A stretch of 64,000 nt of DNA from Microbacterium sp. Gd 4-13. GTDB lineage: Bacteria > Actinomycetota > Actinomycetes > Actinomycetales > Microbacteriaceae. Positions 1-9,000 of the stretch are shown in pieces. Both the position numbers and the translations under genes were made by a program. The notes below the pieces were generated by a model. It did not search any database and was not told the origin of the DNA. It saw only the letters and a list, made by a program, of their open reading frames with translations. Location of the stretch: the NCBI RefSeq assembly GCF_003095395.1, contig NZ_QEIJ01000003.1, positions 248,001 to 312,000 on the forward strand, written 5' to 3'. Numbering within the stretch: the first letter of the stretch is position 1; each line of letters opens with the position of its first letter.

Positions 1-643
1 GCAGGCATCGCAGTGAGGATTCGAGGTCTGACGTGACACACGGTCGAGTGAAGGTGGGCACGGCGCATCTCGTACTTCCAGCTCGCACATGCGCCTCGCG
101 AACAAGCGCTTCCACCCCGGCGTACAGCTCCCGGAGTGCGTCGATGAGCTCATACTCAGGAAGTTGGTCGTCTATCCACTTTCGGGTGACGCGGATAGCG
201 CCCCCTCCCCGGGGCTTGTCCCTCTCGATGAGATCAGAGAAGACGTCGAGGATGTGCTCGGGTGCAATGTAAGGAGGCACGAGGATGATGTCTTCCCCCT
301 CTTGGTGCCGGGTGCCGTAGTAGGTCAGCTCCGCGACGCTCAGCGTCTTGAGGTCTTCCTCCTTGACGATGCGATTTCGTGACCGGACGCCCCACCGCAT
401 GACGTGGTTTGCCGCTGCCTCGGTCGACCAGGCGTCGTACCACTCAGCGAAGTTCGACCAGCGACTCTTGCGCTTCTGCACGAGGAAGCTCACGCTACGG
501 GAGTTCTGTATCGCGGCATTCAGGTACCGTCGAAACTCGTCGCCATCGAAGTAAGCCTCACTCGCCCGATGTATGTCCTCGTGCATATCCATGAGTCGGC
601 GGTGCGCATCGGGGCAGGGGCACACGGGTTGCGCGTCTCCCAT
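1..643 (-). CDS. Hypothetical protein, 3' end outside the window
   Basis: The reading frame is open from an ATG at 643 to the left edge, about 214 codons, with no stop, so the gene continues beyond the window. The ATG overlaps the stop of the upstream gene (TGATG), which fixes the start and implies translational coupling as the third gene of an operon starting at 1760. The N-terminus carries a CPCPD motif and an H-rich helix; the rest is charged, soluble and mostly helical by inspection, with no signal peptide or membrane segment. I recognise no family. The frame is supported by operon structure and by third-position GC. Confidence 0.7.
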   Translation of the reverse strand, partial: MGDAQPVCPCPDAHRRLMDMHEDIHRASEAYFDGDEFRRYLNAAIQNSRSVSFLVQKRKSRWSNFAEWYDAWSTEAAANHVMRWGVRSRNRIVKEEDLKTLSVAELTYYGTRHQEGEDIILVPPYIAPEHILDVFSDLIERDKPRGGGAIRVTRKWIDDQLPEYELIDALRELYAGVEALVREAHVRAGSTRCAVPTFTRPCVTSDLESSLRCL

Positions 644-1230
644 CAGTGGACAGCCTCAGAGGGCGACTCTGTCCCGCCCCGCATCCGCGCGTTTGCCACG
701 GAAGAGATGTACTCGTACGTCTTTTCTGCCGCACGACGCGCATCCACGGTCTTCGCGCCCCCGCGCCTTGCTTGTTCCATCAGCGCTTTCACAAAGACTG
801 CCGGCCACGGAGTGAAGTCCTCGCGTGACGGCACCTCGACGTACATTCCCGACTCCTTGAACGTCGATTTGAAAGTGGACTGAGGATGACCGGCCTTGAT
901 TTCAATGAGGCCAGTTCCCATGGCCAGCTCAGGGAGGATGCCTTGCGTGGCCAGGTCGAAGTCGATGAGGAACGAGGTGGGGGCGGGTCGTATCAACTCA
1001 ATCAGCAGCCCGACGCGGCCACCGCCCGTGCCCCAGACGGATTTAACGTCCCCGTCGGGCTCGTACTCCGCAACCCGAATGGCCTCTCGGATATCCGGAA
1101 ATGGTGTGCAGTCCAACACCAGAACGGGTACGGGGGCACCGCCGAAAGCGTCAGCCCTCATCACCATTCCGTCGCCCACGATGCGGACACTCCGACCCGG
1201 CTCCACCCGCACTTTCCGACCGCGGGACAT
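643..1230 (-). CDS. Hypothetical protein, middle gene of an overlapping operon
   Basis: A 195-residue soluble protein. The ATG overlaps the stop of the 176-residue membrane protein gene upstream, and its own stop overlaps the next start, so three genes are linked by TGATG junctions. The first half looks like beta strands (VRIVGDGMVM, PVPVLVLDC, VGLLIELIRP) and the C-terminal half is helical and basic. No catalytic motif or known family was recognised. Function is unknown; the tight coupling with a membrane-anchored protein suggests a shared complex or regulatory circuit, which is inference. Confidence 0.7.
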   Translation of the reverse strand: MSRGRKVRVEPGRSVRIVGDGMVMRADAFGGAPVPVLVLDCTPFPDIREAIRVAEYEPDGDVKSVWGTGGGRVGLLIELIRPAPTSFLIDFDLATQGILPELAMGTGLIEIKAGHPQSTFKSTFKESGMYVEVPSREDFTPWPAVFVKALMEQARRGGAKTVDARRAAEKTYEYISSVANARMRGGTESPSEAVH

Positions 1231-1760
1231 CAGAGGCCCCCCTTGATGTCATCCAGGACCCACTCTTTGTTATCCGTGTCCGTCAACCTGAGCCCCTGAC
1301 GGCGCACGGGCTGCCCACCGGTACGGTCGTTCGACACCGCAAAGGTGAGCCATCCCTCGCTCACCTGCCGAGGCTTCAACTCGAGCGGCAGGGTGACCGC
1401 ATCTCCGAGCTTGTGGTCGACGGCACCGGCGGCGATTTCGGTGAGCATAGGAGCCTCCCCCACCGAATACTCCACCCAGAGAGCTGCGCGTCGAATCCAG
1501 ATGGGGTTGTGCGAGAGATTGATGATCTGCACGTGGAGGACCAAGGCATACCCGCCGGCGGCGGTTTGTTGACGTGCTTGAACGAGATATATGTCTACAT
1601 CCGGCCGGCCCCTCGCTTCCGCGCGTTGTGCGATTCCGAGCGATCTTCTCGCCGTGTTGCGGCTGCTGATCGCAACGAACAACGAAAACGAAGCGATGAC
1701 GAACGCCAACGCGGGCACGACTGCAATAAGAGTAGTAAGCCAGTCAGGCAACGTCGTCAT
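1230..1760 (-). CDS. Membrane-anchored hypothetical protein
   Basis: A 176-residue protein with one clear N-terminal transmembrane helix (about residues 9-31), then a basic stretch (SRNTARRSLGIAQRAEARGR) and a beta-rich domain from about 55 to 176 that contains the pattern INLSHNPIWIRRAALWVE. This layout, one helix followed by an Ig-like cytoplasmic or surface beta domain, is common in uncharacterised actinobacterial proteins. It is the first gene of the three-gene operon; an AAAGG-type ribosome site lies just upstream of the ATG. No named family was recognised. Confidence 0.7.
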   Translation of the reverse strand: MTTLPDWLTTLIAVVPALAFVIASFSLFVAISSRNTARRSLGIAQRAEARGRPDVDIYLVQARQQTAAGGYALVLHVQIINLSHNPIWIRRAALWVEYSVGEAPMLTEIAAGAVDHKLGDAVTLPLELKPRQVSEGWLTFAVSNDRTGGQPVRRQGLRLTDTDNKEWVLDDIKGGL

Positions 1761-2002
1761 CTCTAACCTTTACCTCTCGGCGCCTGTGCCTTATCGCTTG
1801 GTCGCAATGTTGCAGAGTCGACCTTGAAATGAACCCCCGTGGATAGATCAGGTCCCTTGTCCCCCGCACCGCCGGGGCTCGTCATCGATACGTTACATGG
1901 CCGGCCGTTCTCCTGAACGTACAGCCCACGGCGGTAGACGTTGCCGGCCTGGATGGCAGCCAAGGCGTCTCCACTGATGCCAGGATACGGTTGTGTTCAG
2001 AC

Positions 2003-2036
2003 CCGACATCTGGGGGCGGCGGGACGCGGATGTCGG
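2003..2036. promoter_or_regulatory. Inverted repeat upstream of the interrupted gene
   Basis: CCGACATC (2003-2010) and GATGTCGG (2029-2036) are perfect 8-bp inverted arms around an 18-bp GC-rich spacer, ending 27 bp before the ATG at 2064 and upstream of its GAGGGG ribosome site. It could be an operator or an mRNA stem-loop. The rest of the divergent gap 1761-2063 shows nothing else recognisable. Confidence 0.35.
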
Positions 2037-2063
2037 CCGGGGTCATAGTGAGGGGAATCGGCT

Positions 2064-2660
2064 ATGAAGTCGTCGAGTTCAAGAACGCGACGTACCGCGC
2101 ACTCCGCAAAGGTGACCGCGCGTAGCGCCCAGGCGTCCGGCGTCGTCAAGTGTTATGTCGAAGCATTCGAACGCCAGGACCGCCGGCCCGACTTTCGTCT
2201 TTTCGAGAAGTCCACACGTCGCCGGGTACGGGTACTTTCCGACAATCCTCTTTTCCAGCGCGTGCCTCCGCTGGCGAACCTGCTCCAGGATTGCCACGCC
2301 CACGGCGGGGGCCTCACCGACCGGTGGAGTCGCGAAGAATATATCGCCGTCGCCGCCCCGATCTCTGCTCAGGACCCCGACGAGATCGCCGTATGGCTCG
2401 ACAACCGCTTTTCGGTGAAGGTGAACATCGCGACAGCGAATATCGAATCACCACCGGTGTCAGTGTGGTGCTACATCGAGGAGTATTCGGAGGGTTCGGA
2501 GACTGCTCTCGGCCTTCGACTTCGTGAAAAGACGACCGGCCGCAAGGTAGAGATGTACGGCAGCAACAAGAGGCACCTGACGACGTTCCTCGCTAGCCCC
2601 CACTTCACCGGCGCAGACGCGAAGATGTCGAACCTGTACGAGGGTCTGCCGCACCGGTAG
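2064..2660 (+). pseudogene. Unknown gene cut by an IS3-family element
   Basis: This frame encodes 198 residues: a basic, serine-rich start, then a mixed alpha/beta region with two similar stretches around FRLFEKSTRRRVRVLS and LRLREKTTGRKVEMYG, which look like a duplicated small domain. I recognise no family. The last sense codon ends at the base where the insertion sequence begins, and the TAG stop is supplied by the left inverted repeat (TAGGTGAC). Removing the element and one copy of the CCG target duplication continues the same frame from 3899 to a TGA at 4107-4109, about 70 more codons. The gene is therefore probably truncated by transposition. Confidence 0.6.
2654..2656. repeat. Left target-site duplication (CCG) of the IS3 element
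   Basis: CCG immediately left of the element; the matching copy is at 3896-3898. Three-base duplications are usual for IS3-family insertions. A 3-bp match is weak alone but agrees with the inverted-repeat ends. Confidence 0.6.
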
Positions 2661-3020
2661 GTGACATCTGAGTTTGGTTGCCCGGGAGGGGCGCCCTGGA
2701 AGGATGTCATTGCGCCTAAGCCTTATCCGAGCGAGTTCCGTGATGATGTTGTGCGCGTCGCGCGAGGCCGTGAGCCCGGTGTGACCATCGAGCAGGTCGC
2801 GACCGATTTCGGTGTCCACCCCATGACGCTCACGAAGTGGCTGCGGCGCGCGGCGGTCGAAGAGGGCGCGAAGGCGGGGGTGACACGGTCCGAGAGCGCC
2901 GAGCTGCGCGAGGCGCGGAAGCGGATCCGGCTGCTCGAGCAGGAGGTCGAGGTGCTGCGGCGTGCGGCGGCGTATCTGTCGCAGGCGAACCTGCCGGGAA
3001 AAGGCTCTACCCGCTCGTGA
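2661..3020 (+). CDS. IS3-family transposase OrfA
   Basis: Up to 119 residues from a GTG inside the left end; the conserved part begins near PKPYPSEFRDD, so the true start may lie near 2700. It has a helix-turn-helix (about residues 40-62, IEQVATDFGVHPMTLTKWLR) that recognises the element ends and a leucine-rich coiled coil (about 80-108, ARKRIRLLEQEVEVLRRAA) for multimerisation. The frame ends in a TGA 18 bases after the slippery site. Alone it acts as a regulator; fused to OrfB by frameshifting it forms the transposase. Confidence 0.85.
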   Translation: MTSEFGCPGGAPWKDVIAPKPYPSEFRDDVVRVARGREPGVTIEQVATDFGVHPMTLTKWLRRAAVEEGAKAGVTRSESAELREARKRIRLLEQEVEVLRRAAAYLSQANLPGKGSTRS

Positions 3021-3877
3021 CCGAGCTCGCCGCTGACGGTGTTCCCGTCGCGGTGACATGCCGGGTGCTCAAGCTCGCTCGCCAGCCCTACTACCGGTGG
3101 CTGGCGAACCCGATCACCGATGCTGAACTCATCGCGGCTTATCGCGGGAACGCGCTGTTCGATGCGCACCGCGACGACCCTGAGTTCGGGTACCGGTTCC
3201 TCCTCGACGAGGCTCGCGACGCGGGTGAGGTCATGGCCGAGCGGACGGCATGGCGGATCTGCCGTGACAACGGCTGGTGGTCCGCGTTCGGCAAGCGTCG
3301 CCGCGGGAAGGGGCGACGTCCCGGCCCGCCCGTCCACGACGATCTCGTGCGCCGGGAGTTCACGGCGGGCGCCCCGAACCGGCTCTGGCTCAGCGACATC
3401 ACGGAACACAAGACCGGCGAAGGCAAGCTCTACCTCTGCGCGATCAAGGACGTCTTCAGCAACCGGATCGTCGGGTACTCGATCAGCGATCGGATGAAAG
3501 CACGTCTCGCCGTCGACGCCGTCAACAGTGCCGTCGCCAGGCGCTGGAACGTCGCCGGCTGCGTGGTCCACACCGACAGAGGATCCCAGTTTCGCGCGAG
3601 GAAGATGGTCCGCGCCCTGCATTATCACGGCTTAGTCGGATCAATGGGACGCGTCGGCGCGGCGGGCGATAACGCGGCTATGGAATCGTTCTTCAGCCTG
3701 CTGCAGAAGAACGTCCTCAACCGGCGATCCTGGGACACCCGCGACCAGCTCCGCATCGCCATCGTCACCTGGATCGAACGCACATACCACCGGCGCCGCA
3801 GGCAGAAGCGGCTCCACGGATTGACCCCCATCGAATACGAAGCAATCATGAACACCGACGTCGCCCTCGCGGCGTGA
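2990..3877 (+). CDS. IS3-family transposase OrfB (DDE integrase)
   Basis: The genuine OrfB sequence begins at about KRLYPLVTELAADG, right after the slippery site; the upstream part of this frame (from 2837) only overlaps orfA out of frame. The protein has an HTH_21-like region (FDAHRDDPEFGYRFLLDEAR) and an rve integrase core with the catalytic triad visible as D in WLSDITEHKT, D in VHTDRGSQF and E in AMESFFSLLQKNVLNR, the last with the K/R seven residues on that is typical of IS3. It ends in the usual RRRRQKRLHGLTPIEYE. No internal stop is seen, so the enzyme should be functional as an OrfAB fusion. Confidence 0.9.
   Translation, partial: PAGKRLYPLVTELAADGVPVAVTCRVLKLARQPYYRWLANPITDAELIAAYRGNALFDAHRDDPEFGYRFLLDEARDAGEVMAERTAWRICRDNGWWSAFGKRRRGKGRRPGPPVHDDLVRREFTAGAPNRLWLSDITEHKTGEGKLYLCAIKDVFSNRIVGYSISDRMKARLAVDAVNSAVARRWNVAGCVVHTDRGSQFRARKMVRALHYHGLVGSMGRVGAAGDNAAMESFFSLLQKNVLNRRSWDTRDQLRIAIVTWIERTYHRRRRQKRLHGLTPIEYEAIMNTDVALAA
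2996..3002 (+). promoter_or_regulatory. Programmed -1 frameshift heptamer GGGAAAA
   Basis: GGGAAAA is read in the orfA frame as G GGA AAA, exactly the X XXY YYZ form. Slipping back one base gives GGG AAA AGG CTC and enters the orfB frame, which is open from there to 3877. This fits production of an OrfAB fusion transposase, as known for IS3-family elements. Confidence 0.75.
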
Positions 3878-3895
3878 CTACAACCCGTCACCTAT

Positions 3896-4130
3896 CCGTG
3901 CGGCAGACCCCTTTCGTGCTGCTGACCACCGGGGCAACCGAAGATCCGTGTGGAACAGTTCTCCTCCGCGCCCAGCCAAACGACACCGTCCCTCCTCCAC
4001 CGTTGAACCCCGCTTCGCGCGGACGCAATCTCACCGGCGTCCCGAGACTAGCTGTGGGGGAGCTGGCGGCCGCCAGACCTCCGCATTTCATCGACGTACG
4101 CAACCATGATTCAGGCCAGCCCCTAGAGAC
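3896..4130. other. Displaced 3' part of the interrupted gene
   Basis: The segment starts with the right CCG duplication. Read in phase with the truncated gene at 2064-2656 it stays open for about 70 codons to the TGA at 4107-4109. The encoded tail is arginine- and proline-rich, so chance read-through cannot be excluded. Nothing else is visible. Confidence 0.4.
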
Positions 4131-4766
4131 TCATTCCGATTCGTCAGTCCACGTCTCAGGGGCGGTACTGGTCTTCCGGTAATGCAGCCGACGCAGTAAT
4201 TCGGGTCCGGCCATCTTGCCCAGATCGAATGTGCGGTCGAACGCCTTCCTCGTCCATTCGCGCTCTTCGTACACAAACTGTCGCAGCTGCATCGAGGGCT
4301 CTGACTGGACTCCGACGTCCAACCAGTCCTTGGCGGCCGCACGCTTGTTTCGCTCACGAGCCGCGTCCAGCGCGGAAACCACAGCGGTCCCACCACGAAA
4401 GACGCTCGAAGCTTTCAGGCCGGCCTCGACGATGTCCCACATGAGGGGCGTCGGTCCACCACCGCGCCCGAGTACGTCGATGTACAGGACTTCGCCGCCC
4501 GCCGCGGCGGACGCCCCCAGCAGGGTCACCTGAGGGGTAACCTCCCCTAGCCATGCTCTGGTCTCACCCCGCTGCGGGTAGACGAGCGAGTATCGATAGT
4601 GCTCCGGCGGGGATCCCACCGTCCTTGCAAGCGCATCGACGAATGACTCACCAGCCTGCCCGACGACGGTGACAGTTCGAGGCGGCGGGTTCGCATCTCC
4701 GAACGGATCACCGGCGTACCAGACGTCTACGGAAACTTGGCTGTCATCCCGGTCTTCGTTACGCAT
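4131..4766 (-). CDS. Hypothetical protein
   Basis: A 211-residue soluble protein. Residues 10-100 look like a compact beta-rich domain (VSVDVWYAG, RTVTVVGQAG, YRYSLVYPQ, EVLYIDVLG) ending in a glycine run; residues 100-211 are helical and charged (DAARERNKRAAAKDW, EEREWTRKAFDRTF). There is no signal peptide or membrane helix. I recognise no family. It stands alone between the interrupted gene and a membrane protein, both unknown. Confidence 0.6.
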   Translation of the reverse strand: MRNEDRDDSQVSVDVWYAGDPFGDANPPPRTVTVVGQAGESFVDALARTVGSPPEHYRYSLVYPQRGETRAWLGEVTPQVTLLGASAAAGGEVLYIDVLGRGGGPTPLMWDIVEAGLKASSVFRGGTAVVSALDAARERNKRAAAKDWLDVGVQSEPSMQLRQFVYEEREWTRKAFDRTFDLGKMAGPELLRRLHYRKTSTAPETWTDESE

Positions 4767-4902
4767 GTCAGCAAGGTACCGGTCGCCAGCACACGGGCAT
4801 CACTATGTCGACCGTCCCGTCGGTGCACATTGCCGAGTGAACGCCCGCAGACGTCGAACGCCTCACCGCCGGAGCACGGGGGCCGCTGAATCGGCTCACC
4901 CG

Positions 4903-5988
4903 TTAGAAAGTGGCCGGGTGGCGACGATTGCTTTCGTTCATACAGCGCTCGATCTGAAGGCAGCCGTCTAGGAGCGTCCAGGTGCTCGCATCAGCGCCGG
5001 TTCCTGTATCAAACAGGGCCAGACCGTACATCGCGTCCATGGCGTCTGCCGGGACTGTGAACACAAGGTCGGTGCTGTTACGCCCGCGCTGCCCAGGTGA
5101 CGTCGGCTGCTCAGCGTGGGAACGGTCCCCCACGTACTCGCCCGGGCTGAGCAGCTCGTCGCTTTGCATCCAGTCTCCCGGCTCCCAGTGGCTCGCGAAG
5201 TTCCAGCTGCCGTCGGGCCCCTTCTGCGCGTCGTCGTTGATGTTGGGAGGAATGGCCCAGTACGGGACCCCGTCGACGTAGACGCAGATCGGTTTGTCCC
5301 CAGCCGCCACCGTTTTCGTAGGCGGCATCCAGTGGAGCGTGTCCGCGTAAGGGACGAGAATTCGGATTGTGCTCGGCGGCGACGTTCCGATCCTGACGCT
5401 TCCCGCGGCTCGCGGCTCCGCGGTGATCCCCAAGCGAACTTTCAACTGAAATTGTGTGTGGTCCCACCCGCCACCAGCGGCCACCGCCGGGCCGGTGCAC
5501 CACCAATAAACCTCGAGCTCGACGCGCTCTTCAAGTCTTGCATCTCCCGGTGCGGGACAGGCCTCGTCGGAAGGAGGAAGCGACGCGACCTTCGGCTCGG
5601 GCGTAACGGTTGGGGTAGCTCGCGGCGACCCAGTGGTGTCCAGTGAGGCCTCTGGATCAGCGGTAGGCGGGTCGACGGGGGCGGGGATGAGTCCAAAGAC
5701 GGCCATGACCAGGGTGATCACGACGAGGAGCGCGAAGGACCAAACCCCCGCTGTGGTCCAACGCTCAAGCTTCCGGATCTGCCGGTTCTCGCGCCGCGAA
5801 TCGGCCCTTTCGCGGACTCGAATAGCTACCAATACAGCAAGGGCCCCCACGAAAATGGTGCAAAGGAACACCGTCAATGGCGCCCAGGGTCGAAGGGACG
5901 CGGCAACGGGCGCGATCCAGTCGGTCATAAAGTCCGAATTCCCCTCCGTTGCGTCACTCCAGCGCGCGACATGAAGCCGAATAGGCAT
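4903..5988 (-). CDS. Two-helix membrane protein with a large outer domain
   Basis: A 361-residue protein. It has two transmembrane helices (about residues 33-55, LTVFLCTIFVGALAVLVAI, and 83-105, SFALLVVITLVMAVFGLI) linked by a basic cytoplasmic loop, then a proline/threonine-rich linker and a beta-rich domain of about 220 residues with several cysteines. The cysteines and the linker suggest the domain lies outside the membrane. An internal ATG at 5928 (MTDWIAPVAA) starts closer to the first helix and may be the real start. It lies divergent from the large NTPase gene at 6042. No family was recognised. Confidence 0.65.
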   Translation of the reverse strand: MPIRLHVARWSDATEGNSDFMTDWIAPVAASLRPWAPLTVFLCTIFVGALAVLVAIRVRERADSRRENRQIRKLERWTTAGVWSFALLVVITLVMAVFGLIPAPVDPPTADPEASLDTTGSPRATPTVTPEPKVASLPPSDEACPAPGDARLEERVELEVYWWCTGPAVAAGGGWDHTQFQLKVRLGITAEPRAAGSVRIGTSPPSTIRILVPYADTLHWMPPTKTVAAGDKPICVYVDGVPYWAIPPNINDDAQKGPDGSWNFASHWEPGDWMQSDELLSPGEYVGDRSHAEQPTSPGQRGRNSTDLVFTVPADAMDAMYGLALFDTGTGADASTWTLLDGCLQIERCMNESNRRHPATF

Positions 5989-6041
5989 GCCTGAGTTACC
6001 ACCTCACCCCACCGCGGGCAGAATACAGGAGGGGGCGAGCA

Positions 6042-9000
6042 ATGCGTGCGATATCCGATTCAGCCGAGACGGCCGAAGACAGCTTCTCCCGTGTGGTGCA
6101 AGACAGCCGTGCGGGCGACCAGTTCCACCATGTGTGGGCCGCGCTACAGTCCCTCAAGCTATTGAACACAAGCTCGGGTTTGCAGGCGGTCTGGGTCGAG
6201 GGCGCCGCCGGGGACCCCATTTCCGGCGACGAGATCATCGACGTCGCGGAGTACTACGGCCCCGGTCGCCAAGCGGTAAGCCGTGTGCTCGTTCGTCAAT
6301 TGAAGTACTCAACACGGAAGGCGAACACAGGCCTCGGCCTGGCCGACGTCGGACCGACACTGCGAAAATTCGCGAAGATCGACGCCCGCTCGGGTGACGC
6401 GTTTCGAGTGCCCGCGGGTGCCGACGTCAGCTACAGCGTCGTCACGAACAAACCCATCAACAATGCGCTGGCGACCGCGGTAAGAAGCATCGCGGCCGGA
6501 GAACCCATCCGGCCGCGCTCCATCGCCCAGAAGGTTCTCCAATGGCTGGAACTCAAGCCCGACGCCGCGGCACTGTTGTGTTCGCGAATCGAGTTCATTA
6601 GCGAAGGTGGAGCGCTCACGGCATTGCGTGGGCGGCTGGCCGCAGAGACCTCCGGGCTGGCGGGCGGGCGGGTGCCGGGCAGTTCCGCGCAGCTCATCGA
6701 CGCTGTCGCTCGACGTGCCAGCGGCGACGCGACCGGCCCCATCACTCTCCCAGACGTGACCGCAGCGTTCGAGACGACGCCCGCCGATCTGTTCCCCGCG
6801 CCGCCAATGCTAGACACTACGCGGGCCGTTGTGCACCGGCCCGCCTACGACGACCTGGCCCGCCGTGTCCTTGCGAGCGCCGAGCCCCTCATCATCACTG
6901 CTGATGGCGGCGTGGGCAAGAGCACCTTTGCCTCCCGCCTTCCAATCATCCTGTCGAGCCGCGCACACGTCGTGGTTTACGACTGTTTCGGGGAGGGCGA
7001 GTACCGCACACCAACCCACCCTCGCCACCGACACCGTGACGGACTCGTGCAGATCGTGTCCGAGCTCGCCGGCCAGGGCTTGTGCGCACCGCTGGTCCCG
7101 TCCCCCTGGACGGAAGCCTCCGACTACCTCAAGGCGTTCACCGAGCGCATCACCGAAGCCGCCACACGCCTTCAGGAGATAAACCCGCCGCGCGAACTGG
7201 TCATTCTCATTGACGCCGCCGACAACGCAGCAACCGCTGCCGAAAGTCGAGCAGAACGTACTTTCGTCACCGACCTAGTTCACTTCCCCACCATCGACCA
7301 CGTCCATCTCGTGCTCACCTGCCGGCCCCACCGTTTGAGACTCCTAGACCCGCCGCGGCGTGTAGCAGTCGCCACATTGCCGGCGTTCGCCGAGAAGGAG
7401 TCCGCCGAGATGCTCCGGGCTTTCTTCCCGGCAGCGAGCGACCCGGACGTAGTTGAGTTCCACCAACGCACTTTCGGTAACCCCCGCGTTCAGGCATACG
7501 CGCTGACGAATCGGCTCTCGCTCGAACAATGCCTCGCCTTCTTGGCTGGCATCACCGACGAGGACGGTGATGCCCTCACACACCTACTCACCTACAATCT
7601 CAATAACATCCTCGACGCGGCCGGCAGGGACCGGGCGACGCTGGAATTCCTCGGCCAGCTTCTCGCCACACTGCGCCCACCGATTCCGCTCCCGGTACTG
7701 TCAGTCCTCGCTGGTGCCGACCCCGGCCTCATCCGCGGGTTCGTTTCCGATCTGGAACGCGGGCTGCTCATCCAAGAAGAAACGCTGCGGTTCCTCGATG
7801 AACCGACCGAGACGTTCTTCCGAGACCGCTACCCGCTGGACCCGGGAACTACCGGCCAACTCCTCGACCGACTCACCACCCTCTCTGAAACCAACGCGTA
7901 CGCGGCGGCGGCGTTGCCGCAGGTGCTTTGGGAATCCGGCCGGTACCCGGAACTGATGGCCTTGGCCGGCACAGAAGTGGCGCTTCCGAACACCGGCGAG
8001 GTCGAGCGACGCCAAATCGCGCGCTTACGTACAGAGTTCATGCTGCGCGCTGCCGTGGCCCTTCAGCGACCGGCAGACGTTGTACAGACGGCGATGCTGG
8101 CGGGCTCCGTCGCGGCAAGCAGCGAACGCAGGTACACCGTCCTTCGCGACGCGGCAGACCTCACCGGGGAGTTCCTCGACGGCATGACCATCGACGAGGC
8201 AAGAGAGGGAAAGCTGTTCCCGAGTAACTGGCCAGGCGCGGCGTTTGGGGCCGAAGCGGTCATGCTCGCGATGAACGAGAACCGCCAGGGCGAAGCGCGG
8301 GCACGTCTTCGAGCAGCGATCTCCGCGATGACTGCCTGGGCGCGGACTCGCCCGCCTGACCGTGCGCGTCAGGTGACGGCACCTCAGATCGCGCAGATCG
8401 CCCTTGCCATCGTGTTTCTCGATGGCCCGCAGCAGGCAGCGTCATTCCTCGCTCGGTTCGCAGCGCGCTGGGCTATGGAGAGCGCGGGCCACATCGCAGC
8501 CGTGCTCCTGTCGAGGGGCGACGCCGAAGTGCTTCAGGCCCTCGCGTCGGCACTACCGAATGTCAGTGTGAACGTGGCCGTCGCCGCAGAGCAGCAACGC
8601 CTCGGTCAGCCGATGACGTCTCAGCAAACTCAGATCGCTTGGGACAGCTTGCAAGGGGAAGCGGCGGAGTTCGGCGTCAACGAGTACGAGCTGCACAGGA
8701 CCGAAGACGCGGTGTTCCGCGGCATTGCGTGGATCGCGGCATCTGCCGTCACCCATACTCACGCGTCTGAGGACGAGGCAGTGGGATTACTCGAGAAGTA
8801 TCTGCCACCAAAACCGCCGTCCGACCTCGCAGATTCCCCTTCGCGCGAGCGGACCGGCCTTCTTCTCGCCTATGCGCTCCGCGCGCAACTTCAGCGCCTC
8901 AGTCTTGACGTGCAAGACCTCGCGCCCGAACCCTCCGAAGGGCGCCGTCGACCCCACAGCGACGAACGAGAACAAGACCGGCGGCGACTCCAGGACATCG

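Larger units (their letters stand above)
2657..3895 (+). mobile_element. IS3-family insertion sequence, apparently complete
   Basis: About 1239 bp bounded by TAGGTGAC at the left (2658-2665) and its inverted copy GTCACCTA at the right (3887-3894), each one base inside the ends. CCG duplications flank the element. It encodes two overlapping frames, an HTH orfA and a DDE orfB, joined by a -1 frameshift signal. Both frames are intact, so the element may still be active. It entered the gene that starts at 2064. Confidence 0.85.

Noticed and set aside
1763..1963. 66-codon minus-strand frame upstream of the left operon
   Set aside because: No ribosome site, atypical codon use and no similarity that I recognise.
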